The position numbers were made by a program, and so were the translations under genes. A DNA stretch of 64,000 nt, taken from assembly GCF_019925205.1 (NCBI RefSeq), contig NC_083568.1, positions 10,290,393 to 10,354,392 of the forward strand, written 5' to 3'. Under the pieces are notes generated by a model. That model made no database searches. It saw nothing but the letters and a program-made list of their open reading frames with translations, and was not told the DNA's origin. This stretch comes from Metopolophium dirhodum (taxonomy: Eukaryota; Arthropoda; Insecta; Hemiptera; Aphididae). Shown here piece by piece: positions 52,945-64,000 of this stretch. The number at the start of each line of letters is the position of its first letter. The stretch's first letter is position 1.

Positions 52945-54103
52945 TTAAATATTAATACATAATATAGCATTTGGTATGATGTGTTAGTGAATCAATATTA
53001 TAAATAATAATGTAAATTTATATTTATTACAATTCATTTAAAAGCCACTTGCCACATGAGTTTATGACTTATCAACAAATCTATTACCTATATAAACTTA
53101 GTTGAGGAAGCAATGTGAGAAGTTTTCACACTGATTAGTGATTGATCAATAAACAAAAAGTTGGCTATAGGTACCCAGGTGGCAGGTAGGTAGGTAACCA
53201 TTATCCTGTTTAACATTTACTGACTGCGTCGTGTGTACCTATCATCATTGATTGGGTCACTATAAATAATGGTCAATGGATTTATGTATGTGTTAAACTT
53301 GAATTCAATAATAAACAGGCTATGACCTATCATCGTACACGAAAAACGATTATGCAAGCATCAAGTGAAGGATGAAGATTTTCCAACTTGTTAGTTACCT
53401 TGCAGTTCCTGAATAATTTATTATTGTTATGATATTACAATTTTCACAAATATTCGTATTTTTTCCCTGATAATTTAAAAAAAGTACTGAGAAATTGTTA
53501 CCTTTACCCCATTGAATTATTACGAACTAGATCCAATTTTGCTTCCAGAAACCTCCCTCAAAGTTGACAATTGGGTCATTATTATTTATTACACATTTAC
53601 ACTTAGAAAACTGAAAAAGTGTTTAAATTTGAATGTGACCACTGCATTTCCCGCCGGTAGTAAAATTATTGAGTACTTCTTCCAGATAATACGGTGTTAA
53701 AACAAAAAAAATAATTGGTTTAATTATTTTTAAGTCACACTGTTTTTAGTATATCTGTAGCTACTAAAATGAAATTATTTTGTAATTCATGCGCCATAAA
53801 CATTGTCACCTAAATTGTATTTAAAACATTTATTGATGAAAAAAGGATTTAATTTCAAAAAAAATGTATTCCATGTAAATATTTTATAACCTCACTTTTA
53901 TGTACGGTCTGATAACGTCCTTGTACTTTGCGTATGGTCCGTACGGATAATATGGTTTTACTTTAACCTATTGGCTATTCCACTAAACTAATATTCTCAT
54001 TCCTCATTACTAATTTTTCACAGCTTTCCTTGTAATTGTTCGTCAATCGACATTTTTTTTTACGTTTGACTGTTGAAACTACCAGAGGCGCTATCCAATT
54101 AAA
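52945..54103. other. Intergenic region upstream of HSPE1
   Basis: No gene was recognised. The stretch 53265-53355 resembles part of the family-Q repeat (GGGTCACTATAAATAATGG...ACACGAAAAACGATTATG). The last 100 bases before 54104 should hold the HSPE1 promoter and 5' UTR. No clear heat-shock element was seen. Confidence 0.4.
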
Positions 54104-54877
54104 ATGGTAAGATGTCGTTATCGATATTAAAACATATAATATAATATTAAAATATTTCGTCCGGCATTATTCCGAAAATTATTGCCAAATATGTAAGTGT
54201 GTGTGTGGTTTTGCCGTTTCGGCACATCACAATGCGACATTTGTGTTCTTTGCGTCTTCAATCGTTTAATTGTTTTGCTGAAGTTCTCCTCGCTTCCCTT
54301 TTGTAGTCTGATTCCTTTAACTCTTTGTAGCTATTCTTTCCCATATCTTTGTTTCGCGTATTCTATCTTTGGTCTTCCTCTTCTAACCACACTTGTATAA
54401 TAATATATACTATTATAACACATACACTTAATATTGAATAAGTAGTGTCAAATTTTATTTGTTGCGTCTGTCATTGAACTTTGATTTTGTTCGGACAGGC
54501 TTCAATTGCAACCAAGTTCCGCCCACTCTTTGATCGTGTTTTGGTCAAACGTTTGGATGCTGTTAAGCAAAGCAAAGGAGGTATAATGTTACCAGAAAGT
54601 GCTTCGAAAAAAATTCGTGAGGCAACTGTCATTGCTGTAGGACCCGGTGCAAGAAATCAGGTACATCAACTGTTATATTAATGAGTATAGAATCCTAAAT
54701 GTAATTAATTTTTACTGATTAATATTATTATTTTAGGACGGAAAACCAGTACCAATTGATGTTAATGTTGGTGACCGAGTATTGTTACCAGAGTATGGAG
54801 GTACTGCAATTCAATTAGACGATGACGATTCATACACAATTTTCAAAGAATCAGAATTATTAGCAAAAGTAGAGTAA
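54104..54877 (+). CDS. HSPE1: 10 kDa mitochondrial heat shock protein (chaperonin 10)
   Basis: Heptameric co-chaperonin lid for Hsp60 in the mitochondrial matrix. Exons 54104-54106, 54499-54660 and 54737-54877 give 101 aa (human 102). The first coding exon contributes only the ATG, followed directly by the donor GTAAGA. The second begins ASIATKFRPLFDRVLVKR after TTCGGACAG. The mobile loop KQSKGGIMLPE and the conserved VGDRVLLPEYGGT block are present, and it ends ESELLAKVE. The N-terminus serves as the usual uncleaved import signal. AATAAA lies at 55063-55068. Without the split start no in-frame ATG precedes the conserved N-terminus, which supports the ATG-only exon. Confidence 0.95.
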
Positions 54878-55084
54878 TTATAAAAAAATAATTTTGTTAC
54901 CCAATTATAATGCGACTGATTAATTTAGTGGGAGATAGTATTTCACATTTGTTTAAAATTTAAAAAAATTCCAACAATTTACTTCTGATTGTGCTTAAGA
55001 TAGCTCTGTATTCTTAAATTCAATTTAATTTATAAATGCTGTTTTTTATTATTTATATTTAAAATAAAATAGTTTTGAAAATTG

Positions 55085-57235
55085 AAGTATCATTTTATTT
55101 TTATTACGAGTATTCCTTATAAAAGTTGTGTCAGACAAACTCGCTCTGTATAATATGTATCTATATCAAATAAATTAATATATTGTATTATATTTAGTGA
55201 TGACTGATAATGTTATATTCTATTTTTACTAAATTATTGAATTTATACATATTACTGTGTATAGTAGTATGGTGTATTGTAGGTATTATCCATAATAAGT
55301 AACATACTACAGTTACTTTATCAGTAGTCAGATGTTTGCGGGTGTTAAATTAAACAGGTCAACTCAATGCATATAAACTCGATTAAAATGACCAATAAAT
55401 TTGGTTGTCCTATGCAAGGTACTTACTTGGTAGATGTTTTAATTTTTATTTTGGTATATAAGTACCTATCACAACCAAAATGAGCGTAATTATTTAATGT
55501 TCGAATGAGTGTATTAATAGCCTTTTATTTCCAGTATGTTTATCCTTTATCATATTATTTATATTGTACATTGTGCCTAATACTTTAGTATAATTCTTTT
55601 AGTTTAAAAATTTCACCAGTTGCTTCTTTTGTTCAGTAAGTTTGGTGATGGAAATGTAGTAAGTAATATTTAACTACGACCAGAGAAGTTGAATTTATTG
55701 ATGATGGATAAAAGGGTGTCCGGCAAGGTTGCAAAATACCCATTTTTTAAACGCAATACCAATATATTCTCTAAGTTTTGACTTAAACTAAAAAAAAAAT
55801 CCACAATCAGTATCAATGTATAAAATTTAGCCACTAGAAATTGTAAAATTAGATTAAAATAATGAATTTGACCTACGTTGACCGTCGATCAAATTTGGCG
55901 AGCGATATACGCCTTGTGGGCCTATATAGATATAGTAATATGTAATAACTAATATTAGTGCCTTCAGCTTTGTTAGTGCTTGACATGGGAAATGGTGGGG
56001 GGGGGGGATAAGCAATTTTCTTGTACATTCTTAGAAACGATAAGATAAACTCAATCAGAAATTATAACCATCAATATAAATGACAAAATAAAAACTAATA
56101 TAATATATAAATAGTAACAGATAGGTATCAGTCATGGGAATATGGGTTAACCATAAGGAAAAAAAATGTCTGATCAATTTTAAAAACAGGATTTTTATGT
56201 ATATAAAATTATTTTTGTTATAATCGTGATGGTGATTGTTAGTGGTGCCCCCCCCCCCCCCCCACGGGTTATCCCAAACTAGCCCCCTCCCCAAACTGCG
56301 CTTGTGTAGTACCACCGTACCAAACCACAGACTATTTGACTAAGGGCCGTTCTTACAATGTCCGGTAAAGTGTCGGTTAACGCTAACCGACTGATAACAG
56401 ATTTTATTACCGGCAGAATTCGGCCGGTTAAGTGTCGATTAACTTTAACCGGACATTGTAAGAACGGCCCTAACTGTCTACAATACACTTTTTATATTAT
56501 TTATTCACCCTCAGAAAAATCACTCAAATTAATAAAATACCAACAAAAATACAATTTTATATTTATCTGTGCCCAAACATGATTCAACGCAACAGGTCAG
56601 TCACCTGTCTAGTTTCATTTAATATTATTGAAAATACTGCATGAGCAGTAATGTTTGGTTTTTAAATTACTACTATAGCAGTTGTAGATTGGTTGACCTA
56701 ACCCATTTAATCAAAATTAAAATTACTACTACAGCAGTTACTGACCGTGAACGTGTTAACATGAAGACAAGAGATGATCTATATAGTTTTCAATGTTTTC
56801 ATATATATTGATTAATAATATATTATATTATAAGTATTATTATGGAAACTAATAAACGAGTATATTGTCTATACCTATAGGTAAATAAATTGGATTGCCA
56901 CTGACTCCAATACAAGGGTAGGTATTTTATAATAATTTTACACTAAGCAGCTTTTATATTATATTTCATCTATTTATACTTCAACAACGATTTTGCATAC
57001 ATGATAGTTAATTGCATTATATATTTATATTATAATATTATATGTTCACGAGTAAAAGCCGCATAACTGTATACGGCTTTCTTGCATTAAAATAATGGTC
57101 AAAATTTATATAAAAATGTATAGAAAATGACTAAATCGTCCAATGATAATAATTAAATAAAAAATACGAAAAATATAAGTAGCGGGCATCAACTAAACCA
57201 CTTGTACCATTTGTAATTTATTATTTAAAAAATGT
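55085..57235. other. Intergenic region, AT-rich with MITEs and G/C runs
   Basis: No gene was seen. It includes a G run near 55998, a 17-base C run near 56247 and the Harbinger-like MITE at 56344-56470. Confidence 0.5.
56344..56470. mobile_element. PIF/Harbinger-like MITE (127 bases) with TAA target duplication
   Basis: The terminal inverted repeats GGGCCGTTCTTACAATGTCC are perfect at both ends, continuing with CGG. The element is flanked by TAA on the left (56341-56343) and TAA on the right (56471-56473). A three-base TAA/TTA duplication with GGG/GGC-starting ends is the hallmark of PIF/Harbinger. The perfect ends suggest a young insertion. Confidence 0.8.
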
Positions 57236-57239
57236 CACG

Positions 57240-57570
57240 TATATACGTTTTTTTTTTTAGTTACCAACACCAAACAACCAAAAACAATTTTGTCAAAAGC
57301 TTTTAGGTATCTTGCGTAAAATTTCCGTTTTTCATCATCGCTTATGAAAACTACTAGAAATTTCCTATTTTTGATTCTTTAAAAAACCTACCAACTAGAT
57401 TCACTTTTCCTCTAAAAAAAGATGCTGAATTTGAAAATTGAATCATTATTTAATTACAACTATTTATCGTGTTTATAGACACTAGATAGTAGATACATAC
57501 AAACACAAAATATCACACATTATTGTAAAATCTTTACCTTTATTGCTCCGCTCAGAATCTAATAATTTTA
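57240..57570. repeat. Dispersed repeat copy (family Q)
   Basis: Contains CAAAAACAATTTTGTCAAAA, AAAACTACTAGAAATTT, CCAACTAGATTCACTTTTCC and the end block ATTGCTCCGCTCAGAATCTA, in the same order as the copy at 18120-18560. Confidence 0.65.
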
Positions 57571-57692
57571 TGAATGAAAAACATTAATAATAATAATATT
57601 ATTGTCATCGGTAGACGGTAATTATTTATTAATTATTTTTAGAAAAGTATATATATTAAATAGTTAGCTGGTAAAATGATCAATGTAATAGG

Positions 57693-59310
57693 GCAGTGGC
57701 GTACGCAGGATTTTTCAATGGAGGGGGGGGGCTTAAAAATTTGTTACAATTATATTTTTATTTTGTCAAGTCTAATAATTTCAGACGTTTATTTGAGGTA
57801 TATTAAAATGATTGTAACTTCTCAACTTTTCTGGTAGAAAAAATGCTCTGATAATAAACTGTGATGCTCGATGTATGTTTTTGGGAGCAAATTGGATCTA
57901 GTTGGTACTTTTAAGAGGTCGGCATTTGCAATTTGCTCAGTGCTTTTTAAAATAATTGGGGGAAAATTTATTAAAATTGTTTGGTAACTAGCTTGGTTAT
58001 ACCGTCCTCACTTGGATTGTATATTTGTATTTGATTGATTAAAATTTTTTTCTATAAAATATGTCAATAAAAAAATATTTATCCGGTCAAAAAGCTTAAA
58101 AATGTAATACGTAAGTTTTTATCATAGCTAAAATATTAACGATACGTCATAACGATCACGATTATTTTTTGTAAGCATTTTAAGTTAAAATTTCGTCAAA
58201 ACCACTGCAGTAAATTTGTAGTTCAAAACTTATAAAATATTAAATTAGTATATGCTAAGACTAGAAAATTTAATACAAGGTCTTTCATACAAGTAATTCA
58301 TACTTTTACCGAAAAATTACAGATAATTTTATTAAAATTGGTATGCAAATACAATGTTTTTTCAAAAATGAATTCATTCTGGTAAGACGTATATGAAATT
58401 TACGTCTTGCTTACTATAGTTGACAGTTGAAATTTGATAAATATTGTAATGATATCCATATATCATACATAATGAATATTTGTTTTATAGTCAATTAATA
58501 TGACATATTATTGTAATTATTATTCACTTATGTATAATTTACTAATGTATAAAGTTTAAGTACAAAATGTCATGATATAATCATTGTACATATCAAATTA
58601 CTATTGACATTCTAAATAATCTATAATCACAGTAAACATACTTTGTTTCACAATAACAATTAGTATAATAAAAATAAAAATACGATTGTGACGAAAAAAA
58701 AAGTAGCATAAAACGCCATCCCACTGGCTCATTGTTAGACAGTCTTCTAGCGTCTTACATACGTACACTTTAAGTGCGTAAATGTGTAAAGGACGCCCAT
58801 GAAGGCTGCAGTTATTATTTTCACGTATCGTCACCATCGTAGTTATGTTTTAATTCAAAGAAGTGTGTTCTCTTTCTTTCTTTATAATTATACTCAGATT
58901 CTATCTCCCTTTTATCCCTGGAACTCTGTCAACTTTCATCATCAGTGCAGCGCGAAGCAAATACACATTCATCTTCGCAAAAGGTAAAAGGTTATATTAC
59001 TTACAAACCTAATCTCTCTGTATTGGCAATTTGTTTCTAAAATTCAATCATATATATATTGGTGAGTTTTATAAGGTATTCTATATTCATAAATATAATA
59101 AACTGGGTTTCTTAGAAGAACAATAATTGTGTTCTTCATAGGTAATTTTGTAGTTGCTTGTAACGGAATTCACGACCCCAACAATAATACTTCCTCTGAT
59201 AGGAAAAGGTAATTAAAAAATATAGGTATACCTTTCTACCTCTTTATTTTTTATTACAATATATTTTTTTTAAGTAATAATAATACGGCAATGGAGAGGG
59301 GGGGCTTCAG
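57693..59310. repeat. Segment bounded by direct repeats with G runs
   Basis: CAGTGGCGTACGCAGGATTT with CAATGGAGGGGGGGGGGCTT (57693-57731) opens the segment. CAATGGAGAGGGGGGGCTTC recurs in the same orientation near 59288. The GTGGCGTACGCAGGATT word is typical of ends of abundant arthropod transposon remnants. The interior is AT-rich with no coding sequence seen, apart from a possible 5' UTR exon near 58800-58985. Confidence 0.4.
58790..58985 (+). promoter_or_regulatory. Possible promoter/5' UTR exon of the S6KL-like kinase gene
   Basis: A GC-richer patch with an initiator-like ATCAGTGCAG (about 58941) and a donor-like CGCAAAAG|GTAAAAG at about 58983. It lies 1.2 kb before the kinase start codon on the same strand. 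This is suggestive only. No matching acceptor before the ATG was fixed. Confidence 0.25.
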
Positions 59311-60136
59311 ATAAAATAATAGTTATTATATAGATAACCTAGCCTCTAGAGACTATGTGCATTGAGTATTGGGTATTGGCTATTTAGTAATATAGTAAAG
59401 AAACCACCATCTTTGAGGAAAATACTATTTTTAATAATCTATCTATAATTTTTCATTATCTTCTAATGAGACAACTATGAAAGAAACCCAAGGTTTGAAG
59501 ATAATCATAAAAGTATAATAATAATATTTAATAGAATATCGTGCAATAGACCTTGAGAGAATCCACAAACAACGTTTATCTATAATCGCAATTGGCAAAT
59601 GGCTGTTGCTATTCCCTTATTTAATATTTAGCGTGAATAATGAATGGTTTTGTGATAATATGTTGACGTTCTTATCGTTATCACTTATCAAGGCAACGTG
59701 CGTGATCTACCATTTGGTATCTACATCATCTACCAGCTATCTAAGGTTGTAAATTGTTAACTAAATATTAATCATAGTATTAAAAAATGTGTATTATATA
59801 ACGATATTCCTAGTTCTTATAGTTAAATAGTTAAGATATAATATTAGGTTCCTTAATCCTTAAACCTTTACATATCTATTCTTGTAACATACTAATACAA
59901 TGTATTATTATATATTATTTCAATTTAATTCCTACACTTGTTGAATAGTCTTGTATTACTTGTTGTTAATTTAATTAATTTCCAATTATAGTCATATACT
60001 CATATCTACAAACTATTGACTATTTGTTTTTTATTATAATTATTTACGACATTGATGATTTGTTTTTAATATTTTCACTTGTATAGTCTTATAATTTTAT
60101 TTATATAATGTCTTACTTTTTACATGAATTATAAAA

Positions 60137-62093
60137 ATGGATTGCAGACCTTGGTCAAGAGAATCAAAAAAGAAGTAAGTTTAGCTTTTTATGTAAAATT
60201 GTGATGAGTGTATTTTTCAAATTAATAGTAAGACAATATTTTAATTTGTTTTAACAATTATATTTGTATAAATATATCTGGTATATTATATTATTATGTA
60301 TAATAAAAGCATCAGGATAGACAACTGGATATTGATGTTCGTCCTAAAAATGCTTAAAAAATGACTATAAAAACTGTTTTAAAAAATTAACAAACATGAA
60401 CTATCAAATATTTAACATAAATTATAAACCTAATATTATATGTATAGGTAAATGTATATTTTTAATATAAACATATTTTGATTTTAAAATAAAATATATT
60501 TATGTATGTTATGCCAAGTTTTTATGTTTTAATTGTTTGGTAAAATTAGTGTGATGTTAAAGTTGAATATTAATTTACTATTTTTTTGTGTTGTGTACTT
60601 GGCATTAGACTTACCTATAACATAAATTATTTTAACTCAGCATTGCATTAAAACAGCTAGTATCAATTTCCCTATTATTTTGCCACAAAATTATACCATG
60701 TATCCTTGTATTGTAATCTTTCAATTTTTCTAATATTATTCCATACAAATGTATGAATATTAAAAAATATGAAAATTGAAAGTTTTTTTTAGAATTCTAT
60801 GTTATTGAATTAGGTTGTTGAATTGAAAAGCATCTTTGTATTAAACTCACAAATAAAAAAAAAGGTAAAAAACTTAATATTTTATTTTAGAGTAAATTAC
60901 TAAATCACAAAATACAAATATTTAATTTGAATTATGATTTTATCGAGGATTTTATATTATATATTTTGTTTTTTGCAGGTGGAAAGACTCTACTATTGAT
61001 CGATTGAAAGCTAGTAAAACAGTATGGCCTATTCCTCAGATAGAACAAGTTTTCTTACCAGATTTTAAAATTAGATCCCAAATAAATGAATATTCATTTA
61101 AGGTACACATATAATAAAGAAATTAGATGTTTCATTTGAATTTTAACTTCTGTTGAAATTTTAGATAATATTTTTTAAACTAATTCAATAACTTTTAAAT
61201 AACTTCAATCGATTTTAATTACTGACTTTCAACTTAATTAACTAGTATCATTGTTTATAACTCTAGAATTAGCCAATATTATAATATAAACTATAACTAT
61301 AAATTTAAATATAGATTCTAACTATTAATTGGTTTTGTATTATATTTCTTGGGTGTTCAAAGTTAGATTTAGTTAAAATTATGTACATTTTCAGAGCTTA
61401 GAACTAATTTGTAATGGTGTATTTGGCAAAGTCTACAAAGTTGAGAAATTGAATTCCAGCGGTGATTTATATGCTATGAAAATATTGGAAAAATCATCGG
61501 TAACTAAATTAAAATTTAATTGTATTTTGTGTAAAATTTAATTGTATTTTGTGTAAAATTTTAATTAGTAAAATAATTATCAATTTACTATTCAATAATT
61601 TAGTCATCAATATGTAACTCAAAGAAATAGTTAATACAATTAATGTACTTTGGACTATTTAAAAAAAAATAAAGGTAAATCAATTTCTTCGGTATAATTT
61701 TAATGTATTTACAATTTATAGGTTGTATATGAAAATGGAGTACAACAAGTTAAGAATGAAGTACAAATTCAATCATTATGTGGTCATCATCCATTTATTG
61801 TGAATTGTCCATTTTTTTGGCAAAATAGAAATCAATTGTTCGTTGGTGAGTTAATTATTTTTGTTATAATGTTGCAATTGGTAATTTAAATTGTTTTAGT
61901 TTTTGGAATTTGATACTTGCTGAATTTTATACTGTTTTTGTGTTTATTATGACTAAACATTAATATTGATTTTTATAATTTTTAGTTAGTGAGTATGTTG
62001 GAGGCGGTGAATTATTGAAACTATTACAAAAATATGGACCACTACCTGAAGAATTATGTCGTGTATATTTTGCTGAATTAGTTATTATAATAG
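60137..62093 (+). CDS. S6KL: AGC-type protein kinase, S6KL-like, N-terminal part (runs off the window)
   Basis: Serine/threonine kinase related to ribosomal S6 kinase-like proteins. In flies S6KL restrains growth of neuromuscular synapses. Exons 60137-60174, 60979-61102, 61395-61499, 61722-61845 and 61986-62093 join in frame to 166 aa plus one base. It starts MDCRPWSRESKKKW, followed by VWPIPQIEQVFLPDF. The kinase N-lobe has a loop NGVFGKVYKV (first Gly of GxGxxG replaced by Cys60 or Asn61), the ATP lysine Lys83 (YAMKIL), helix-C Glu102 (VKNEVQIQSL) and the hinge VSEYVGGGELLKLL. The catalytic loop and DFG exons lie beyond base 64000. The last exon ends in phase 1. No further exon was found in 62094-64000, so the next intron exceeds 1.9 kb. 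Kinase assignment is firm; the S6KL subfamily is my recollection of the family. Confidence 0.8.
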
Positions 62094-63730
62094 GTATTTT
62101 TACATTATACATTATTTTACATTCACATTATTAAAATATATCATGATAAATATTTATCATATTATTATATTTCATGAATATTTGTGCATACAAAATATAT
62201 AGGAAGAATGACAATGTTGGTAGATTTTTAGAGTGTAATAGCATTATATTTTGACTTTTTTTTAAACAAACATATTATAGACCTTCAGATACCAAAATAC
62301 TTCTTTTACCATACCACTATACATGCTGACCTACTGATAAATTTTTCATAATTTTTAAAGTAACAAAATGCGAACTTGTATGTTTCTTTATTTGGGATAT
62401 TGTTAATATATGTAACACTTAATAGACAAAAAAAAAGAACCATTTAAATGTAAGGCGAGGAGCAAGGGGAAACTTAAATATTTATACCTAATTTATAAGA
62501 TATAAAAAATATTCCAACATCTTAATTTTAAAAAGCCAGAGTGGAAAATGCTCCATATTGACTCCAAGCTCCTAAGTTAAATAAAACTTTTGAATTACTA
62601 TCTGCTTCTTCTTGTTTGATAATTAATTAATTAATATATTTTATGAATAAATATAAACTAGACTCATACAATATATGTATTGTGTGAAATTTTAAGAATA
62701 ACAAAGAATAAAAAACTTATAGCTTAGAATAACATTGATTAGGTACTTCGATATTCAATATTATTCTAACATATATTATGTATCAGACCACTAAAATGTT
62801 ATACTTTTTTTTATACAATATTGTAATATAATTCTATATCTAGGTCCATAGTGGATGAACAGTATGTAGTACATTGTAATGTGCATTGGAAATTTCAAAT
62901 ATTTTATTTTAAATTACAACAAAAAATATTATAATTAATAGTATTTAAGAGCACCCAAAAGCTACTGATTTTTATTCCCAAAAAGTAAATTTGGTACTTA
63001 ATACTAAAAAGTTAGTTTTTTATTTATTTTATTAAATTATTCTTATATATAAACAAAACAATGATAATTCAAGAATGTATAACTCTTCTCATACATACTC
63101 TCCATAACATAATTAAAAGTGTTTAATCAAAAGATAATTGTTACCATTTTAATATTTTAGAGTTAAATACAAGGTTTAATGAGGTTTATTATTCATTAAA
63201 CTTGCTCACTCCCATTTTTTCTGTAAGTAATAAATTTATTCAAATTCTGATTTTTGGAATTTTAAAGTGTACTTAACAATTTTTATACCATTTATGGTGT
63301 ACTGTGGCAATACTAACTTCTTTTTTTAAAACGGGAATTACCAAATAAATGGTTAAACCGATGATTTTTATGAAAATATTGATGTAATGATGTATCTAAA
63401 TCAAAATTTGAAAGACTATTTACTGAGTAATTAAAATCTAAGCACTTAGTATAGTACTTAAAGTCTTAAGGCCCTTGCAAATGTGTCATTTTTAAGGAGT
63501 TGTGTTTAGGCAATTATTTCGTTCCTGCAATTACTGATCGTCTTTGTGTGTGTAGTAAATGATCATTAGTGTGTGTATACTCCCCTACCATCAGCCGCGA
63601 CCCACATCAATTTACACTTCATTGTCATTTCTTATCTGGTTTATGGTCGCACGCACGCACGTGCACAAGTCATTTAAAGTCATTAGAAAACCAATTTATG
63701 GACGTGAATTAGCCGTCACACTGACAAAAA
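62094..63730. other. Intron of the kinase gene, no feature recognised
   Basis: AT-rich sequence with no exon continuing the kinase frame. The plus-strand frame at 63559-63759 has no domain and overlaps an inverted-repeat element. Confidence 0.45.
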
Positions 63731-64000
63731 TTAAGGTACTTCTAGTGGTTTCGATTTAAAAAATGTAAAGATGTTTTGTTGGTAAACAAGTTTACTTTGC
63801 ATCGGTCGGAGCACTTTTTCAATTTTAGCAAATTCTTGCTCAAAATTTTACATTTTATAAATTTATAAACTTTTAATATTGAATATATTAAAAAAATATC
63901 TAAAATAGAAAAAATATGCTCTGACCGATGCAAAGTAGACTTGTTGACCAATTAAAATATCTTTACATATTTTAAATTGAACCACTAGAAGTACTTTAAT
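63731..64000. mobile_element. MITE with arms of about 80 bases at the window edge
   Basis: ATTAAGGTACTTCTAGTGGT at the left is mirrored by the complement of ACCACTAGAAGTACTTTAAT at the very end. The arms share TGTAAAGAT, GTTGGT, CAACAAGT/AAACAAGT and ACTTTGCATCGGTC. About 100 AT-rich bases lie between. It sits in a kinase intron. The right border may extend past the window. Confidence 0.85.

Overview
The window is AT-rich animal genomic DNA with spliced protein-coding genes, short consensus introns (GT...AG) and many small inverted-repeat elements. The proteins are arthropod-like. The base composition, abundant 'TAGGTA'-type sequence, (CCTAA)n tracts and style of the dispersed repeats suggest a hemipteran, most likely an aphid. 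The aphid call is an inference from style, not from a database match.

Layout. 1-5.5 kb: seven internal exons of a minus-strand proton-coupled oligopeptide transporter (SLC15 family), open at both ends, with a decayed LINE tail in one intron. 5.5-14.9 kb: a long gene-poor stretch. 14.9-16.65 kb (+): a ubiquitin-like/ribosomal protein S30 fusion (FAU type). 17.8-18.1 kb: a broken P-element-type transposase remnant. 19.5-21.2 kb: a GC-rich island with a minus-strand orphan reading frame. 21.7-23.1 kb: a nest of dispersed and tandem repeats. 23.6-41.6 kb (+): the complete splicing factor gene Prp8, reconstructed as 40 coding exons (2382 aa), with repeat arrays in introns 6 and 16. 42.7-43.9 kb (-): CHMP6/Vps20 of ESCRT-III in six exons, tail-to-tail with Prp8. 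44.4-45.5 kb: a CpG-richer shared promoter region. 47.7-49.7 kb (+): canonical nuclear poly(A) polymerase with an uninterrupted coding region. 49.9-51.75 kb (+): an RCCD1-like RCC1-repeat protein, starting just downstream. 54.1-54.9 kb (+): mitochondrial chaperonin 10 (HSPE1). 60.1 kb to beyond the right edge (+): the start of an S6KL-like AGC kinase.

Most genes are housekeeping: splicing, 3'-end processing, translation, mitochondrial folding and membrane sorting. They do not form one pathway. The unusual content is non-coding or lineage-specific: an intronless poly(A) polymerase followed by an A-rich tract (possible retrogene), a tandem-repeat array duplicated between two Prp8 introns and broken by nested MITEs, an orphan GC-rich gene whose coding end is a long hairpin, and at least eight inverted-repeat elements. 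I found no CRISPR array, rRNA or convincing tRNA. Exon boundaries come from reading-frame continuity, splice consensus and family knowledge, without transcript data.
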